This document shows, piece by piece, positions 7,011-15,499 of a DNA stretch of 31,660 nucleotides. Within the stretch, counting starts at the first letter, position 1; each line of letters starts with the position of its first letter. A program made the translations under genes and the position numbers. Where the stretch lies: positions 1 to 31,660 of the forward strand of contig CAYPST010000044.1 in NCBI GenBank assembly GCA_964413425.1, in the 5' to 3' direction. The DNA comes from DATFLS01 sp964413425. GTDB lineage: Bacteria; Fidelibacterota; JAANXI01. The notes under the pieces were generated by a model that worked only from the letters and a program-made list of their open reading frames with translations, made no database searches and was not told the origin of the DNA.

Positions 7011-7895
7011 TCACACATCACAGACTTTCGCTCCATGATTCAGGAGCAGCAGCGGATCATGAGTCGGCACGAATTCATGCGCCACGTAGCCCTGAAATCC
7101 GGTCTCAGCAATCGCATTCATAATCGCCGGATAATAGAGTTCCTGGGTCTCATCCAGCTCATGGCGGCCCGGCACACCGGCTGTATGGTAATGACCGAAG
7201 TAATCTTTGTATTCCCTGATGGTCGCAATCACATCTCCTTCCTGCACCTGCATATGATAGATATCATAGAGCAATTTGAAGTTGGGAGAGCCCACCCGCC
7301 TGGCCAGTTCCGCGCCCCAGTGAGTGCGATCACACATGTAATCGGGATGATTCACCTTCGAATTCAACAGTTCCATATTCAGGATAATCCCCTTGTTCTC
7401 AGCCAGACCTACCACTTTCTTAAGCCCGACAGCGCAATTCTCCAACCCTTCTTCGTCATCCATTCCCTCCCGGTTGCCGGAGAAACAGATGACGTTCGGA
7501 TATCCTGCCCGGGCGGTCGCTTCAATACTTTCTTCTATCTGCCGGCAGATTTCATCATGGTGTTCGAGCCGATTGAGCCCTTTTGTGATACCGTGACTAG
7601 GTGTCATGGTGCCAACCAGTCCGTATTTTTTCAGAATGGGAAAGTCCGCCGGCCGCACTAAATCCAGCCCCTTCAATCCGATCTTTGCGGCATGAGCGGC
7701 CAGCTCCTCAGTGGATATATCCCTGTAACACCAACCACATACGGACTGTTTTATACGGCCATTCGTTATTTTGTAATCTCTTAAGGTATTAAGATCTTCC
7801 GGTTTGGCTATTTCTCCTCCACCCAAGGCTGTCCGTACCGATAATCCGAACACACCGACGGCAAAACTTCGAATTAAAAAAGTCCGTCTGTTCAT
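7011..7895 (-). CDS. Tat-exported TIM-barrel sugar isomerase/epimerase (hydroxypyruvate isomerase-like)
   Basis: A 294-residue member of the AP-endonuclease-2 type TIM barrel family (xylose isomerase-like). The best family match by eye is hydroxypyruvate isomerase: NMELLNSKVNHPDYMCD (173-189), LLYDIYHMQVQEGDV (208-222), YFGHYHTAGVPGRHE (232-246) and VAHEFVPT (271-278) give metal ligands Glu175, Asp211, His237 and Glu274. The N-terminus MNRRTFLIRSFAVGVFGL is a twin-arginine signal. The open frame extends to 8000, but GGGAG 6 nt before the ATG at 7895, together with the Tat signal, decides the start. Exported members of this family are common in glycan-degradation loci of Planctomycetes-like and FCB bacteria; their substrates are mostly unknown. 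Exact reaction uncertain. Confidence 0.85.
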   Translation of the reverse strand: MNRRTFLIRSFAVGVFGLSVRTALGGGEIAKPEDLNTLRDYKITNGRIKQSVCGWCYRDISTEELAAHAAKIGLKGLDLVRPADFPILKKYGLVGTMTPSHGITKGLNRLEHHDEICRQIEESIEATARAGYPNVICFSGNREGMDDEEGLENCAVGLKKVVGLAENKGIILNMELLNSKVNHPDYMCDRTHWGAELARRVGSPNFKLLYDIYHMQVQEGDVIATIREYKDYFGHYHTAGVPGRHELDETQELYYPAIMNAIAETGFQGYVAHEFVPTHDPLLLLNHGAKVCDV

Positions 7896-8014
7896 GTGAT
7901 TCTCCCATATCTTATGGAAATATTGATCTGCTCTTTTTTCTGTGGACAGGTATGCCCTCTCGAACAAATCCTGAAAACCATCATTCTCTCGCGGATACAT
8001 TCATGGGGCGAACG

Positions 8015-9517
8015 TCACACCCCCATTTTCACAGCAATAAGCCGGTTCTCCCACCACCGTAAATATTTCTCATCGGTGACATCCGGGGCTAGTCCCTTTC
8101 CGGTCATGTTCTCTTTGAAATATTCGGCCATCTGCCGGTCCCATTGTGCGGCAATCTCCGGGTCTTCCGGAATCTGCCCCTGGTCCTTTGTTCGGCATAT
8201 CCAGTTATCGAGCTCATTACGCAGTTCTCTGAGGGTTTCCCGGTAAGCCGGTTCTTTGGCCAGATTCCGGACTTCGTGGGGATCGTTTTGTAAATCGTAG
8301 AGTTCCTCGACCGGCCGGTTCTCGGCCATGAAGTGTGCCGCCTCCGGATCGAGTTCACTCCGTTTATTCATCACCTCAAGAAGGGTTAACACCGGATACT
8401 GGTGCTTCTTATAGGCATTGAAGTAGGTGTACGGACGTTCCGGATAAAAATTTCGAATATACTTATACCGTTTGCTCCGCACGCACCGGATTCGGTCATC
8501 GGTTTCGTCGCAGCGATCTCTGGAGGCAAAGATGTATTTTCTGGCCACCGGATCCCTTTCCAGGAAATTCCTGCCCTGGAGATAATTGGGTGGTTTGATT
8601 CCCGCCACTCGCATCCAGGTTGGGGCCAGGTCGATGGCGCTCACCAGATCATCCCGGACAATTCCTGCTTCCAGTTCACCGGGCCAGCGGACAATCAATG
8701 GAATGTGAATTCCCCCCTCATACAGCCACTGCTTTCCGCGCACCATAGGCCGGCCGTGGTCGCCGGTGAAGAGCACCACCGTATTTTCTGCCAGTCCTTC
8801 ATCTTCCAGTCGTTCCAGTATCCGGCCGACTTTTTTATCCAGTATCTGTATGCTCTCCAGATATAGCGCCCAGTCCAGACGGGTAATGTGATGATCCGGA
8901 TAATACGGTGGGATCTCCACATCTTCCGGCTCGATGGGATGCGCGCGATCGTGCTCAAAGGTCCGATGCGTTTCGTGAAAGTGTACGTGAGCGAAAAAGG
9001 GCTGCTCCGGATTTCGCTGGCTCCAATCGGTGCCGTCGAAAAAGTCCTCAAACGTCCCGCTGAAATTGTAATCCAGTTTTCCGGGTTGGGTCCGGTTGGC
9101 AAATTCTCTGCGGCAGCAGAAATACCCGGCTTCCCGGAAGTGCCGGGTAATCACCTGCACCGGTTCGGGCAGGGAATATCCGTCGTTCCGGTGGCTTCGG
9201 TGGTGATGGGCGCCGATGGTGGTCTGGTGCATACCGGTCATGATAGCCGATCGGCTGGGTGAACAGACCGGGGAACTGGTAAACGCATTGGTAAACCGGG
9301 CGCCTTCGGCAGCCAATTGATCCAGGCTCGGAGTATGAACCACCGGATTTCCATAACAGCCGATGTCCGGGCTCAAATCTTCGGCATCCAGCCACAGAAT
9401 ATTGGGACGATCACCTCTGCCGGCGGAGCAACTTCGCATCGAGGACACACTCCCCAGGCCAATCCCGGCTGTTCCGATGATCACAGTCCGTAAAAACTGG
9501 CGTCTGGTATAACTCAT
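8015..9517 (-). CDS. Tat-exported sulfatase, sulfamidase-like (S1 family)
   Basis: A 500-residue type I sulfatase. The formylglycine signature CSPSRSAIMTG (85-95) carries Cys85 for conversion by a maturase that is not in the window. The N-terminal metal site is WLDAEDLSPD, and the second metal site is FTGDHGRPMVRGKQWLYEGG. The HHHRSH segment and the GDHGRPMVRGKQWLYEGG block resemble the N-sulfoglucosamine sulfohydrolase-like branch, so N- or O-sulfated amino sugars are plausible substrates. TRRQFLRTVIIGTAGIGLG is a Tat signal. GGGAGGA lies 8 nt upstream of the ATG. It is followed after about 120 bp by the Tat isomerase-like gene on the same strand. Sulfatase class is certain; substrate is inferred. 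Confidence 0.93.
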   Translation of the reverse strand: MSYTRRQFLRTVIIGTAGIGLGSVSSMRSCSAGRGDRPNILWLDAEDLSPDIGCYGNPVVHTPSLDQLAAEGARFTNAFTSSPVCSPSRSAIMTGMHQTTIGAHHHRSHRNDGYSLPEPVQVITRHFREAGYFCCRREFANRTQPGKLDYNFSGTFEDFFDGTDWSQRNPEQPFFAHVHFHETHRTFEHDRAHPIEPEDVEIPPYYPDHHITRLDWALYLESIQILDKKVGRILERLEDEGLAENTVVLFTGDHGRPMVRGKQWLYEGGIHIPLIVRWPGELEAGIVRDDLVSAIDLAPTWMRVAGIKPPNYLQGRNFLERDPVARKYIFASRDRCDETDDRIRCVRSKRYKYIRNFYPERPYTYFNAYKKHQYPVLTLLEVMNKRSELDPEAAHFMAENRPVEELYDLQNDPHEVRNLAKEPAYRETLRELRNELDNWICRTKDQGQIPEDPEIAAQWDRQMAEYFKENMTGKGLAPDVTDEKYLRWWENRLIAVKMGV

Positions 9518-9584
9518 TTGCCATATCCTCCCGGTTCACTTCATTAGTATTTATAAGCCCCCTGCAAAAGGTCTCGACAGGCAC

Positions 9585-9680
9585 ATGAACACGAATTTCC
9601 AGTTTGCAGGAAGGCTGGCCACTTAGAAGTATTTTGCTGTTATGTTTTCATTCGTGCTAATCCGTGTTATTCGTGGTTTC
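9585..9680. repeat. Second dispersed repeat type (ATTCGTG/ATCCGTG), degenerate inverted pair
   Basis: CACATGAACACGAAT on the left faces ATTCGTGCTAATCCGTGTTATTCGTGG on the right across about 60 bp. The words resemble the ends of the large dispersed elements, but the core, TACATA block and heptamer array are absent. It lies between the two sulfatase genes. Confidence 0.5.
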
Positions 9681-9713
9681 TAAATTAATTGTATTTTAGT
9701 CAAAACACTTCCC

Positions 9714-11186
9714 TTATTCCGGCGGCTCAACAGCTTGTGGATCGTACCCAGGATTCAAGCGATTCGGTACCGGTGCCTGCAACTCCTGTCGCCAGTTCCG
9801 CAGTTCCTGTACCAGCTCTTGCACTTTCTCAGAATTTTGCTCCGACAGATTCTGCTGCTCCCCGATATCCTCGCGCAGGTTGTACAACTCAAGTTCCTCA
9901 TATTCGAAGAACTCGATCAATTTCCAGTCCCCCTTCCGGATAGCGCTGCAAGGGGTAATCCGCCAGGGCCATTGCTCATTATTGTACGGTTCCAGATAGG
10001 CCGGAAAATGCCAGTAAAGGGTTTCCCGATCCAGGTTACCGGTTTCTCTCAGTAAAGGCAGCAGACTTTGCCCATCCGGAATCTGACCCGGAGGAGGCTC
10101 AATCCCGGCCATTTCAAGCAAGGTGGGATAAAAATCTATCCCGATCACCGGGACATCGCAGGTACTGTTCGACGGTACCACGCCCGGCCAGCGCATGGCA
10201 AGCGGCACCCGGATGCCGCCTTCGTAAATCTGGCCTTTGGATCCCCGCAGCGGGGTCATAGTCGTGACATTCCCATGCCCACCGTTATCGGAAAAGAAAA
10301 TGACCACTGTATTCTCTGCGAGATCCAGTTCATCCAGCTTCTCCAGCACCTTTCCAATATTGGTATCCACACGTTCAATCATAGCCGCATAGCCCGGATT
10401 ATTGTGACCGCCGGCACCTTCTTTTTGGCTATACTTTTCTATGAGAGGTTCGGGCGCCTGAATCGGCATATGGACCGCATAGTATGGTAAATACAGGAAA
10501 AACGGCCTGTCATTGCTCTCTTCGATAAAGGTCAGTGCTTCCCGGGTCAGCCGATCCGTCAGGTATTCACCCTCCGGAGCATTCTCGACATTTGGCAGCT
10601 CATAGGGACTAAAGTATCCTGCCGGCGGATGCCCGTGATGGTCGCCGGCTATATTCACGTCGAATCCCTGGCCTGCAGGTCCCAGTTTCGGATCGTTTCC
10701 CAGGTGCCATTTGCCGATACTGGCACTCATATATCCCGCCGGTTTGAGGGCTTCTGCGATTGTCACAATCTCCGGATCGAGGGTACGTTCATTCGGAGTG
10801 GGAATCAGTTTTCGCAGCCGGGTGTCTCCCCGCTCCGGAGTGCCAACGGTAAAGACTCCGTGACGCGGTGCATACTGCCCTGCCAGCAGACAGGCCCGGC
10901 TGGGTGCACAGTTCGGTGCATTCGCATAGGCATTGGTAAAGTACATCCCCTGGGAGGCCAGTTTATCGATGTTGGGTGTTTCATAATACCGGCTGCCCAT
11001 GAATCCCACGTCCTTCCATCCCAGATCATCAATCATGAGAAACACAAAATTCGGTTGTCTTGGTGCGGCGTTCTGGCCACACTGTGTCAGGATCGAGAGT
11101 CCATAGATTCCCAGACCCGCCTGGCCGGATAACGTTAAAAACCGTCGTCTGTCCATTGTCCTCTGACGTTTGCTGTCAATTGCCAT
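9714..11186 (-). CDS. Tat-exported arylsulfatase (S1 family)
   Basis: A type I sulfatase of about 490 residues. Formylglycine motif CAPSRACLLAG (Cys93 on this start), N-terminal metal site LMIDDLGWKDVG, and C-terminal metal site FFSDNGGHGNVTTMTPLRGSKG followed by YEGGIRVPLAMRWPG. This is the arylsulfatase A-like layout, different from the neighbouring sulfamidase-like enzyme, so the two probably act on different sulfate positions. The frame is open back to 11447, but that part lies in dispersed element 4 and is not coding. The ATG at 11186 gives MAIDSKRQRTMDRRRFLTL, a Tat signal; the ATG at 11156 (GAGG 3 nt upstream) is a real alternative. A Cys in ILTQCG could make it a lipoprotein. Confidence 0.92.
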   Translation of the reverse strand: MAIDSKRQRTMDRRRFLTLSGQAGLGIYGLSILTQCGQNAAPRQPNFVFLMIDDLGWKDVGFMGSRYYETPNIDKLASQGMYFTNAYANAPNCAPSRACLLAGQYAPRHGVFTVGTPERGDTRLRKLIPTPNERTLDPEIVTIAEALKPAGYMSASIGKWHLGNDPKLGPAGQGFDVNIAGDHHGHPPAGYFSPYELPNVENAPEGEYLTDRLTREALTFIEESNDRPFFLYLPYYAVHMPIQAPEPLIEKYSQKEGAGGHNNPGYAAMIERVDTNIGKVLEKLDELDLAENTVVIFFSDNGGHGNVTTMTPLRGSKGQIYEGGIRVPLAMRWPGVVPSNSTCDVPVIGIDFYPTLLEMAGIEPPPGQIPDGQSLLPLLRETGNLDRETLYWHFPAYLEPYNNEQWPWRITPCSAIRKGDWKLIEFFEYEELELYNLREDIGEQQNLSEQNSEKVQELVQELRNWRQELQAPVPNRLNPGYDPQAVEPPE

Positions 11187-11294
11187 ACTTCGTTGCTCTT
11201 TCTGCCAGTTTGAAGGCTTGAAATCGAAGTTGCGGAACTCCCGTATTTTAATACTGTGGAACAGAGTCCGCAATCTTTCTTCTCTGCGCAGAAG

Positions 11295-11577
11295 AGCACG
11301 CAGAGAAAAAAACAGAAAAGAGGAAAGAGTTAAGAGGGCTCCGCCCCATATCCCGCCGGGTACATAGGGAAATAAGTACATAAAGCCCGGACAGCGGTTG
11401 GTATGAAGCATTATCACACCGACATTAATACCCGACAGCCAATTCAACCCTGTCTTTTTCCCTCCCGCTGCAACTTACTTATATACCTCTATGTACCCTA
11501 TGCACCTCCATACCGGGTGCGGTGTGCAGGGCAATCTGTGGTGATCCGCTTTTTTCCGTGTTCTTCCGGGTGCTATT
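11295..11577 (+). repeat. Dispersed inverted-repeat element, copy 4
   Basis: Left arm AGCACGCAGAG, GGAAAGAGTTAAGAG, CCGCCGGGTACATAGGGAAA; core at 11393-11434; right arm ATACCTCTATGTACCC, CACCTCCATACCGGGTGCGG, then ATCTGTGGTGATCCG, CCGTGTTCTTCCGGGTGCTATT. This copy lacks the heptamer array in its right arm, which accounts for its shorter length. The core is closely similar to that of copy 1. It ends 17 nt from the stop codon of the ceramidase-like gene. Confidence 0.8.
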
Positions 11578-11593
11578 TTAAAATCCTCCTCCC

Positions 11594-12895
11594 TTAGAGT
11601 GAATAAATCATACCCAGAACATTGGAGATTATGCTCTGTTCAGCCCCGGCCATCACCCGGGTTGCCATCACCTCATATCCTCCCTTTTCGTAAGCATCAT
11701 CTGTGACCAGGTATCCGCTGCTGCCGTTGCAATGGGTGATCACGACAGTCGACTTATACGGAGATTGCTCTTTGATCTGCAGGCCTATGTCAGTCATCAC
11801 TTCCCCGGAAATCCCCACCAGCACAATCGAACCGATTTTCAAGGTGGTCAGCCGCACCGAGACGTCAGGGCCTGGCTCATAGGTTTCCTGCACTCTATAG
11901 GAATCACCTCGCTGTTTCCCCGGCAGAGTAATGACCCGCTGCAGAGATTGGATGGTGCCATAGGGATATGTCTCGATTTGCCGGGAGACTTGAACGACTT
12001 CTTCTCCAAGGATGATACCGATAGCCTCAACCTCTCCGCGGGACCCAAACTCCGGCAGCACCCGATAGATGGGATCGATGTCTCCCGACGCCCCGGCGGT
12101 AACCGCTGCCAGCGGGGTATTTCCCAGAGAGGACTCCACATATCGTGCAGCCGCGCCGGGCCAGTCGCCGGTGATCTGATAATTCTGTCCGCCCATGACC
12201 GTCCCGTGACACGGCCAGTTAATGAGCAGTGCGAAGGGAGTTTTCTGTGCATCCTCCAGCTTGAGAACCCCGACCGTATGATCAGTGGGCCCATACGGAT
12301 TCTTCCCCAGGGTGATGCCGCCGTCTGCAGTGCGGGCTCGTCGGTTCATATTCATCTTGCACATACCCTCTCCTGCCCCGATACGAGCCGGCTGAAGGTC
12401 GGCCAGAGCATGTGTCACCGCTTCCAGAATATTTCGCTCCAGTTCCTCTGCATACGCCAGCACGTCAGGAGATTCGGTCTCCGAATACACCCGGGTCACC
12501 GGTCCGCCATGGTTATGAGTGGCGGCCAGCAGAACGTAGTGGGAGTCAATGGAAGTTTCCGTCCGGACTTTACGAGTGATGCGGCGCCAGAACTCATGGG
12601 AAAAGCCAATGACATCGGCGGAAATCACCGCCGCCTTCCGGGTACCATTGTCAAAGACAATCACCCGGGTATACAATGAATCATGGATTCCCTGGAACGG
12701 CCCTTCTCTCGATCCATACCCGCTCATCGGAATTGGAGTTGAAGGTGTGATATTCACCCTGGCGGTCCCTACCCGTAAGTTCCCTTTCTGATCTCCGGCC
12801 AGGAGCACACCCTCACCCGAAAAAATCAAAAAAGCGAGCAGCACCAGGAGGATCATGTGTCTGTTTCTTACTTCAAACGAGAGGCTTCTTTTCAT
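11594..12895 (-). CDS. Neutral ceramidase-fold hydrolase, N-terminal domain only
   Basis: A 433-residue secreted protein of the neutral/alkaline non-lysosomal ceramidase family (N-terminal domain). Zinc-site segments are recognisable: AATHNHGGP (124-132), INWPCHGTVMG (225-235), GISGEVMTDIG (361-371) and GYLVTDDAY (394-402). The ceramidase nucleophile motif N-x-G-D-V-S-P-N here reads A-S-G-D-I-D-P-I, so the catalytic Ser is Asp274. The C-terminal Ig-like domain of true ceramidases is absent. It may be an amidase or another metal hydrolase rather than a ceramidase. AAGGA 8 nt before the ATG at 12895 supports that start over 12919, giving MKRSLSFEVRNRH plus a hydrophobic signal segment. It lies between a sialidase and a sulfatase gene on the same strand, suggesting a shared extracellular substrate. 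Confidence 0.82.
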   Translation of the reverse strand: MKRSLSFEVRNRHMILLVLLAFLIFSGEGVLLAGDQKGNLRVGTARVNITPSTPIPMSGYGSREGPFQGIHDSLYTRVIVFDNGTRKAAVISADVIGFSHEFWRRITRKVRTETSIDSHYVLLAATHNHGGPVTRVYSETESPDVLAYAEELERNILEAVTHALADLQPARIGAGEGMCKMNMNRRARTADGGITLGKNPYGPTDHTVGVLKLEDAQKTPFALLINWPCHGTVMGGQNYQITGDWPGAAARYVESSLGNTPLAAVTAGASGDIDPIYRVLPEFGSRGEVEAIGIILGEEVVQVSRQIETYPYGTIQSLQRVITLPGKQRGDSYRVQETYEPGPDVSVRLTTLKIGSIVLVGISGEVMTDIGLQIKEQSPYKSTVVITHCNGSSGYLVTDDAYEKGGYEVMATRVMAGAEQSIISNVLGMIYSL

Positions 12896-12983
12896 AATAT
12901 GTTTCCTTTTATCTGTCATGAACTCATCGGAAAAAAGTATGCATTTTTATAAACCGCAATATTATCAGGTGAACAAACTCTCT

Positions 12984-14141
12984 CTAACTCTCATTTTCCA
13001 ACGCCTTCAGAGAAATCCGGGCAAAGGTGATTGTTTCATAGGGATGCTCTTGCCCGCGCTCGAATAAGCAGCCGATCTGGCCGTCAGGGAGCTTCGTCAG
13101 GCAGGAGTAAGCCGAAGATCCCGGATAAATTAATTTCCGGACCGGCCACGTCTGTCCCTCATCATAGCTCATTCGAACAGTCATCTGTACTCGTTCATCC
13201 GTGCTGGCAGGGTTGGAAAACAGAATCCGGCTCCGGTTCCCGGTCTGCGGCCAGGAATATCGGATAAAGCTCGCCTGGCACACTGGCTCGATTAAGGTCT
13301 CATCAAACAAAATATCCGACCAGGTTTCACCCCCGTCTCTGCTATAGGCAACCGCCCTCGTATTTCCCTGCTCCGGCTGGTTCCCTTCCCGTCCCCGGTA
13401 GTTACGCATATTAATCATCAGTCGCTGATCCGGTAATTCCACCACCTGGCATTCATCAGTATGTCGGGCAACCGCCCCACCCAGCTGCCAGTGTGTGCCT
13501 CCGTCATCACTGTAAAAGACGTGGGAAAATTTCACCGGATCACCTTTCACTGCTTCCCGGTGGTCACACGGAATCACCATTCTCCCTTCCCTAAGACCAT
13601 GCTGAATTTGAATGCCAACGCCCGGACCGGTGGCGTACCAGCTCCACTCTGATTTCTTCACTTCCGGGGTGATCCGTACCGGAGAGACCCACGTCACTCC
13701 ATCATCCTTACTCCGGGTGACGAACACGTCATCATTGTTTCGCGTAAACGGCAGCCAGATTGTTCCGGACTGTCTCTCCAGAACCGGACAGGGATTGCCG
13801 ATGGTGATCTCGGCTGTTCCGCCTTCTTCGTATACAATCTGCTGTGCCGACCAGGTGCGTCCGCCATCTGTACTTCTCTTGACCAGCAAATCAATATCGC
13901 CGTGATCGCTTCGGCTGTTCTTGCGGCCTTCGCAAAAGGCTAACAGGGATCCGGTGTCAGTCACGAGCACAGCGGGGATACGATACGTGTGGTAACCATC
14001 CGTTCCGGACCTATATACATCCGTAAACGTTATTCCCTCCCGATTCCCCGTCTCCGTACGAATCCCGGGCAGGCAGGAATATAAGGCGGTCCCGGCCGCA
14101 ATCGAACCCGTCAGCTGGAAAAATTCACGTCGGGTCTTCAT
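12984..14141 (-). CDS. Exo-alpha-sialidase (GH33)
   Basis: A 385-residue sialidase that would release terminal sialic acids. The YRIP motif (53-56) supplies the first arginine of the carboxylate-binding triad; Arg246 (MRNYRG) and Arg305 (RSRILFSNP) fit the others. Glu286 (LIEPVCQASF) and Tyr345 (SSAYSCL) fit the catalytic pair, and the SRSDHGDIDLLV segment supplies the acid Asp. Five Asp-boxes follow the S-x-D-x-G-x-T-W rule at 90-97, 144-151, 211-218, 267-274 and 325-332. MKTRREFFQLTGSIAAGTALYSC combines a Tat-like RR with a possible lipobox Cys23. The next genes upstream are a broken symporter and an N-acetylneuraminate lyase, which supports sialic acid as the product. Confidence 0.92.
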   Translation of the reverse strand: MKTRREFFQLTGSIAAGTALYSCLPGIRTETGNREGITFTDVYRSGTDGYHTYRIPAVLVTDTGSLLAFCEGRKNSRSDHGDIDLLVKRSTDGGRTWSAQQIVYEEGGTAEITIGNPCPVLERQSGTIWLPFTRNNDDVFVTRSKDDGVTWVSPVRITPEVKKSEWSWYATGPGVGIQIQHGLREGRMVIPCDHREAVKGDPVKFSHVFYSDDGGTHWQLGGAVARHTDECQVVELPDQRLMINMRNYRGREGNQPEQGNTRAVAYSRDGGETWSDILFDETLIEPVCQASFIRYSWPQTGNRSRILFSNPASTDERVQMTVRMSYDEGQTWPVRKLIYPGSSAYSCLTKLPDGQIGCLFERGQEHPYETITFARISLKALENES

Positions 14142-14188
14142 CCATCTTTCCTGTGGCTGGAATTATTTGATAACAAATAATAAATAGT

Positions 14189-14427
14189 TCACCCATCCAA
14201 TTCTTGTCTTTGCAAAGGCAGAATCAGACCAAAAAGATATCCTGTGAGCACACAAACAATAATACCCGTTGCACCATATAAAAATAACGGGTATCGGTAT
14301 CGGTGGACTTTTCGCGCCGGGCAAAATACAGACCCATCCGGACGAGCACACCAAAATACGCTGCCAGACTTATCGAATTCAAAATCCTGAAGCGGGGCGC
14401 TGAATACCGGGAAATACCAGTGTGCAC
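14189..14427 (-). pseudogene. Deletion remnant of a sodium:solute symporter (SSS family)
   Basis: From a GTG at 14427 (GAGGAGG 5 nt upstream) a frame reads through LNSISLAAYFGVLVRMGLYF and ARREKSTD, the start of an SSS symporter: first membrane helix plus the (S/A)RREKSTDDYF signature. At a CCGATACCGATACC repeat the similarity stops. In another frame the rest reads PLFLYGATGIIVCVLTGYLF and GLILPLQRQELDG then TGA (14189-14191), which looks like the last membrane helix and tail of the same family. Almost the whole middle (several hundred residues) is therefore missing, joined out of frame at a short repeat. Its position between sialidase and N-acetylneuraminate lyase suggests it was the sialic acid transporter. 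Recognition is by motif only. Confidence 0.7.
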
Positions 14428-14581
14428 AGCAGCCTCCTCGGTAACGGCATGAACCAGATTTCGCCCGAATATCATTTGGAAATTCAGTGTAATCTTCGTT
14501 GTAATACCAGGAAAGTTCCCTCTCCTCCGCTGTTCAAACAGAGCAACAAGAGATCAGATGCGTTTGCAGCAGAGGACCTAT

Positions 14582-15499
14582 TCACACTTCCGAAGCATAC
14601 TCAAAGAACCCGATCTCATTCAGTGCCGCATGAAATTGGGTGTATTCTTCCTCAGACAGTCGATGCAGCGGGAGTCGAGGCGGTCCGCAATCGATACCGA
14701 TCGCCCGCATGGCTGCCTTGGTTGCTACTACATCATGAAACCTTTGAAGCACATCCGCCAGTTGCCGGGCCCGGGATTGTGCCTGCCGGGCAGTCTTGAA
14801 ATCTCCCTGGTTAAAGGCGTCAATGATTCGAAGAAAGAGAGGTGCGGCGAAATTATACATGCTGCCGATGGCATCCTGCACTCCCAACGCCAGAGCGGAT
14901 AAAAGATTCTCGTCCTGCCCGAAGAATATCTGATACGTTCCGTTCTCGAATTCCAGGCATTGTCCCAAATCCATCATATCAGAATGTGAATATTTGATAC
15001 CGGCCAGTGTTGGAATTTCTCTGTTCCCCCTCCTGAGAAACTCAATCATGGGAAAGTCGACTCCCGTGTTTGCCGGAATATGATAATAATAAAACGGAGT
15101 ATCCGGCGCTGCCTTTGCAATGACTCCACAGAAATCAACCAGATTGGCAATCGTCTCAGGTCTGTAATAATTTGGCGCAACAGCAGCGATCCCGGCAGCA
15201 CCTATCTCCTTTTGCGCATGGCCGGCCAGAACTTTACTCTCTTCAAGACTCAGGTGTCCGACATGAATGATCAGAGGAACAGAACCCTCGGTTATCTCCC
15301 GCCATTTGTCTGCCAGTCGCATTCGCTCTTGAACGCTTAAGGACATTCCTTCACCTGTCGTCCCGCATAAAAACGCTCCTGTAACCCCATTCCGTTGCAG
15401 GCATGCCGCCTGCTCCGAGACCAGGCCCAGATTCAATGAACCATCACTCTGCATCGGGGTGTGAACTGCGGCAATTATTCCCGTAAGTTCTCGCTTCAT
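14582..15499 (-). CDS. nanA: N-acetylneuraminate lyase / DHDPS-family aldolase
   Basis: A 305-residue class I aldolase of the DapA/NanA family. The carboxylate loop CGTTGEG (45-51), the tyrosine segment YYYHIPANTGVDF (137-149) and Schiff-base Lys169 in GIKYSHSDMMDL are present. The YH-P--TGV pattern and the GQDENLLSALALG and AIGSMYNF segments favour N-acetylneuraminate lyase over dihydrodipicolinate synthase. It would split sialic acid into N-acetylmannosamine and pyruvate in the cytoplasm. GAGGAGA before the ATG supports the start. It is the first gene of the minus-strand island; the symporter remnant and sialidase follow. No nanE or nanK is in the window. Confidence 0.87.
   Translation of the reverse strand: MKRELTGIIAAVHTPMQSDGSLNLGLVSEQAACLQRNGVTGAFLCGTTGEGMSLSVQERMRLADKWREITEGSVPLIIHVGHLSLEESKVLAGHAQKEIGAAGIAAVAPNYYRPETIANLVDFCGVIAKAAPDTPFYYYHIPANTGVDFPMIEFLRRGNREIPTLAGIKYSHSDMMDLGQCLEFENGTYQIFFGQDENLLSALALGVQDAIGSMYNFAAPLFLRIIDAFNQGDFKTARQAQSRARQLADVLQRFHDVVATKAAMRAIGIDCGPPRLPLHRLSEEEYTQFHAALNEIGFFEYASEV

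Noticed and set aside
11187..11447. N-terminal extension of the arylsulfatase frame
   Set aside because: It runs through dispersed element 4 and lies upstream of the Tat signal, so it is an open frame by chance.
14163..14354. Small independent minus-strand gene downstream of the lyase
   Set aside because: The two other frames of the same stretch carry the recognisable ends of an SSS symporter, so a broken gene explains it better.
14422..14799. Plus-strand frame over the region between the symporter remnant and the lyase
   Set aside because: It lies largely antisense to the N-acetylneuraminate lyase gene and shows no family motif.
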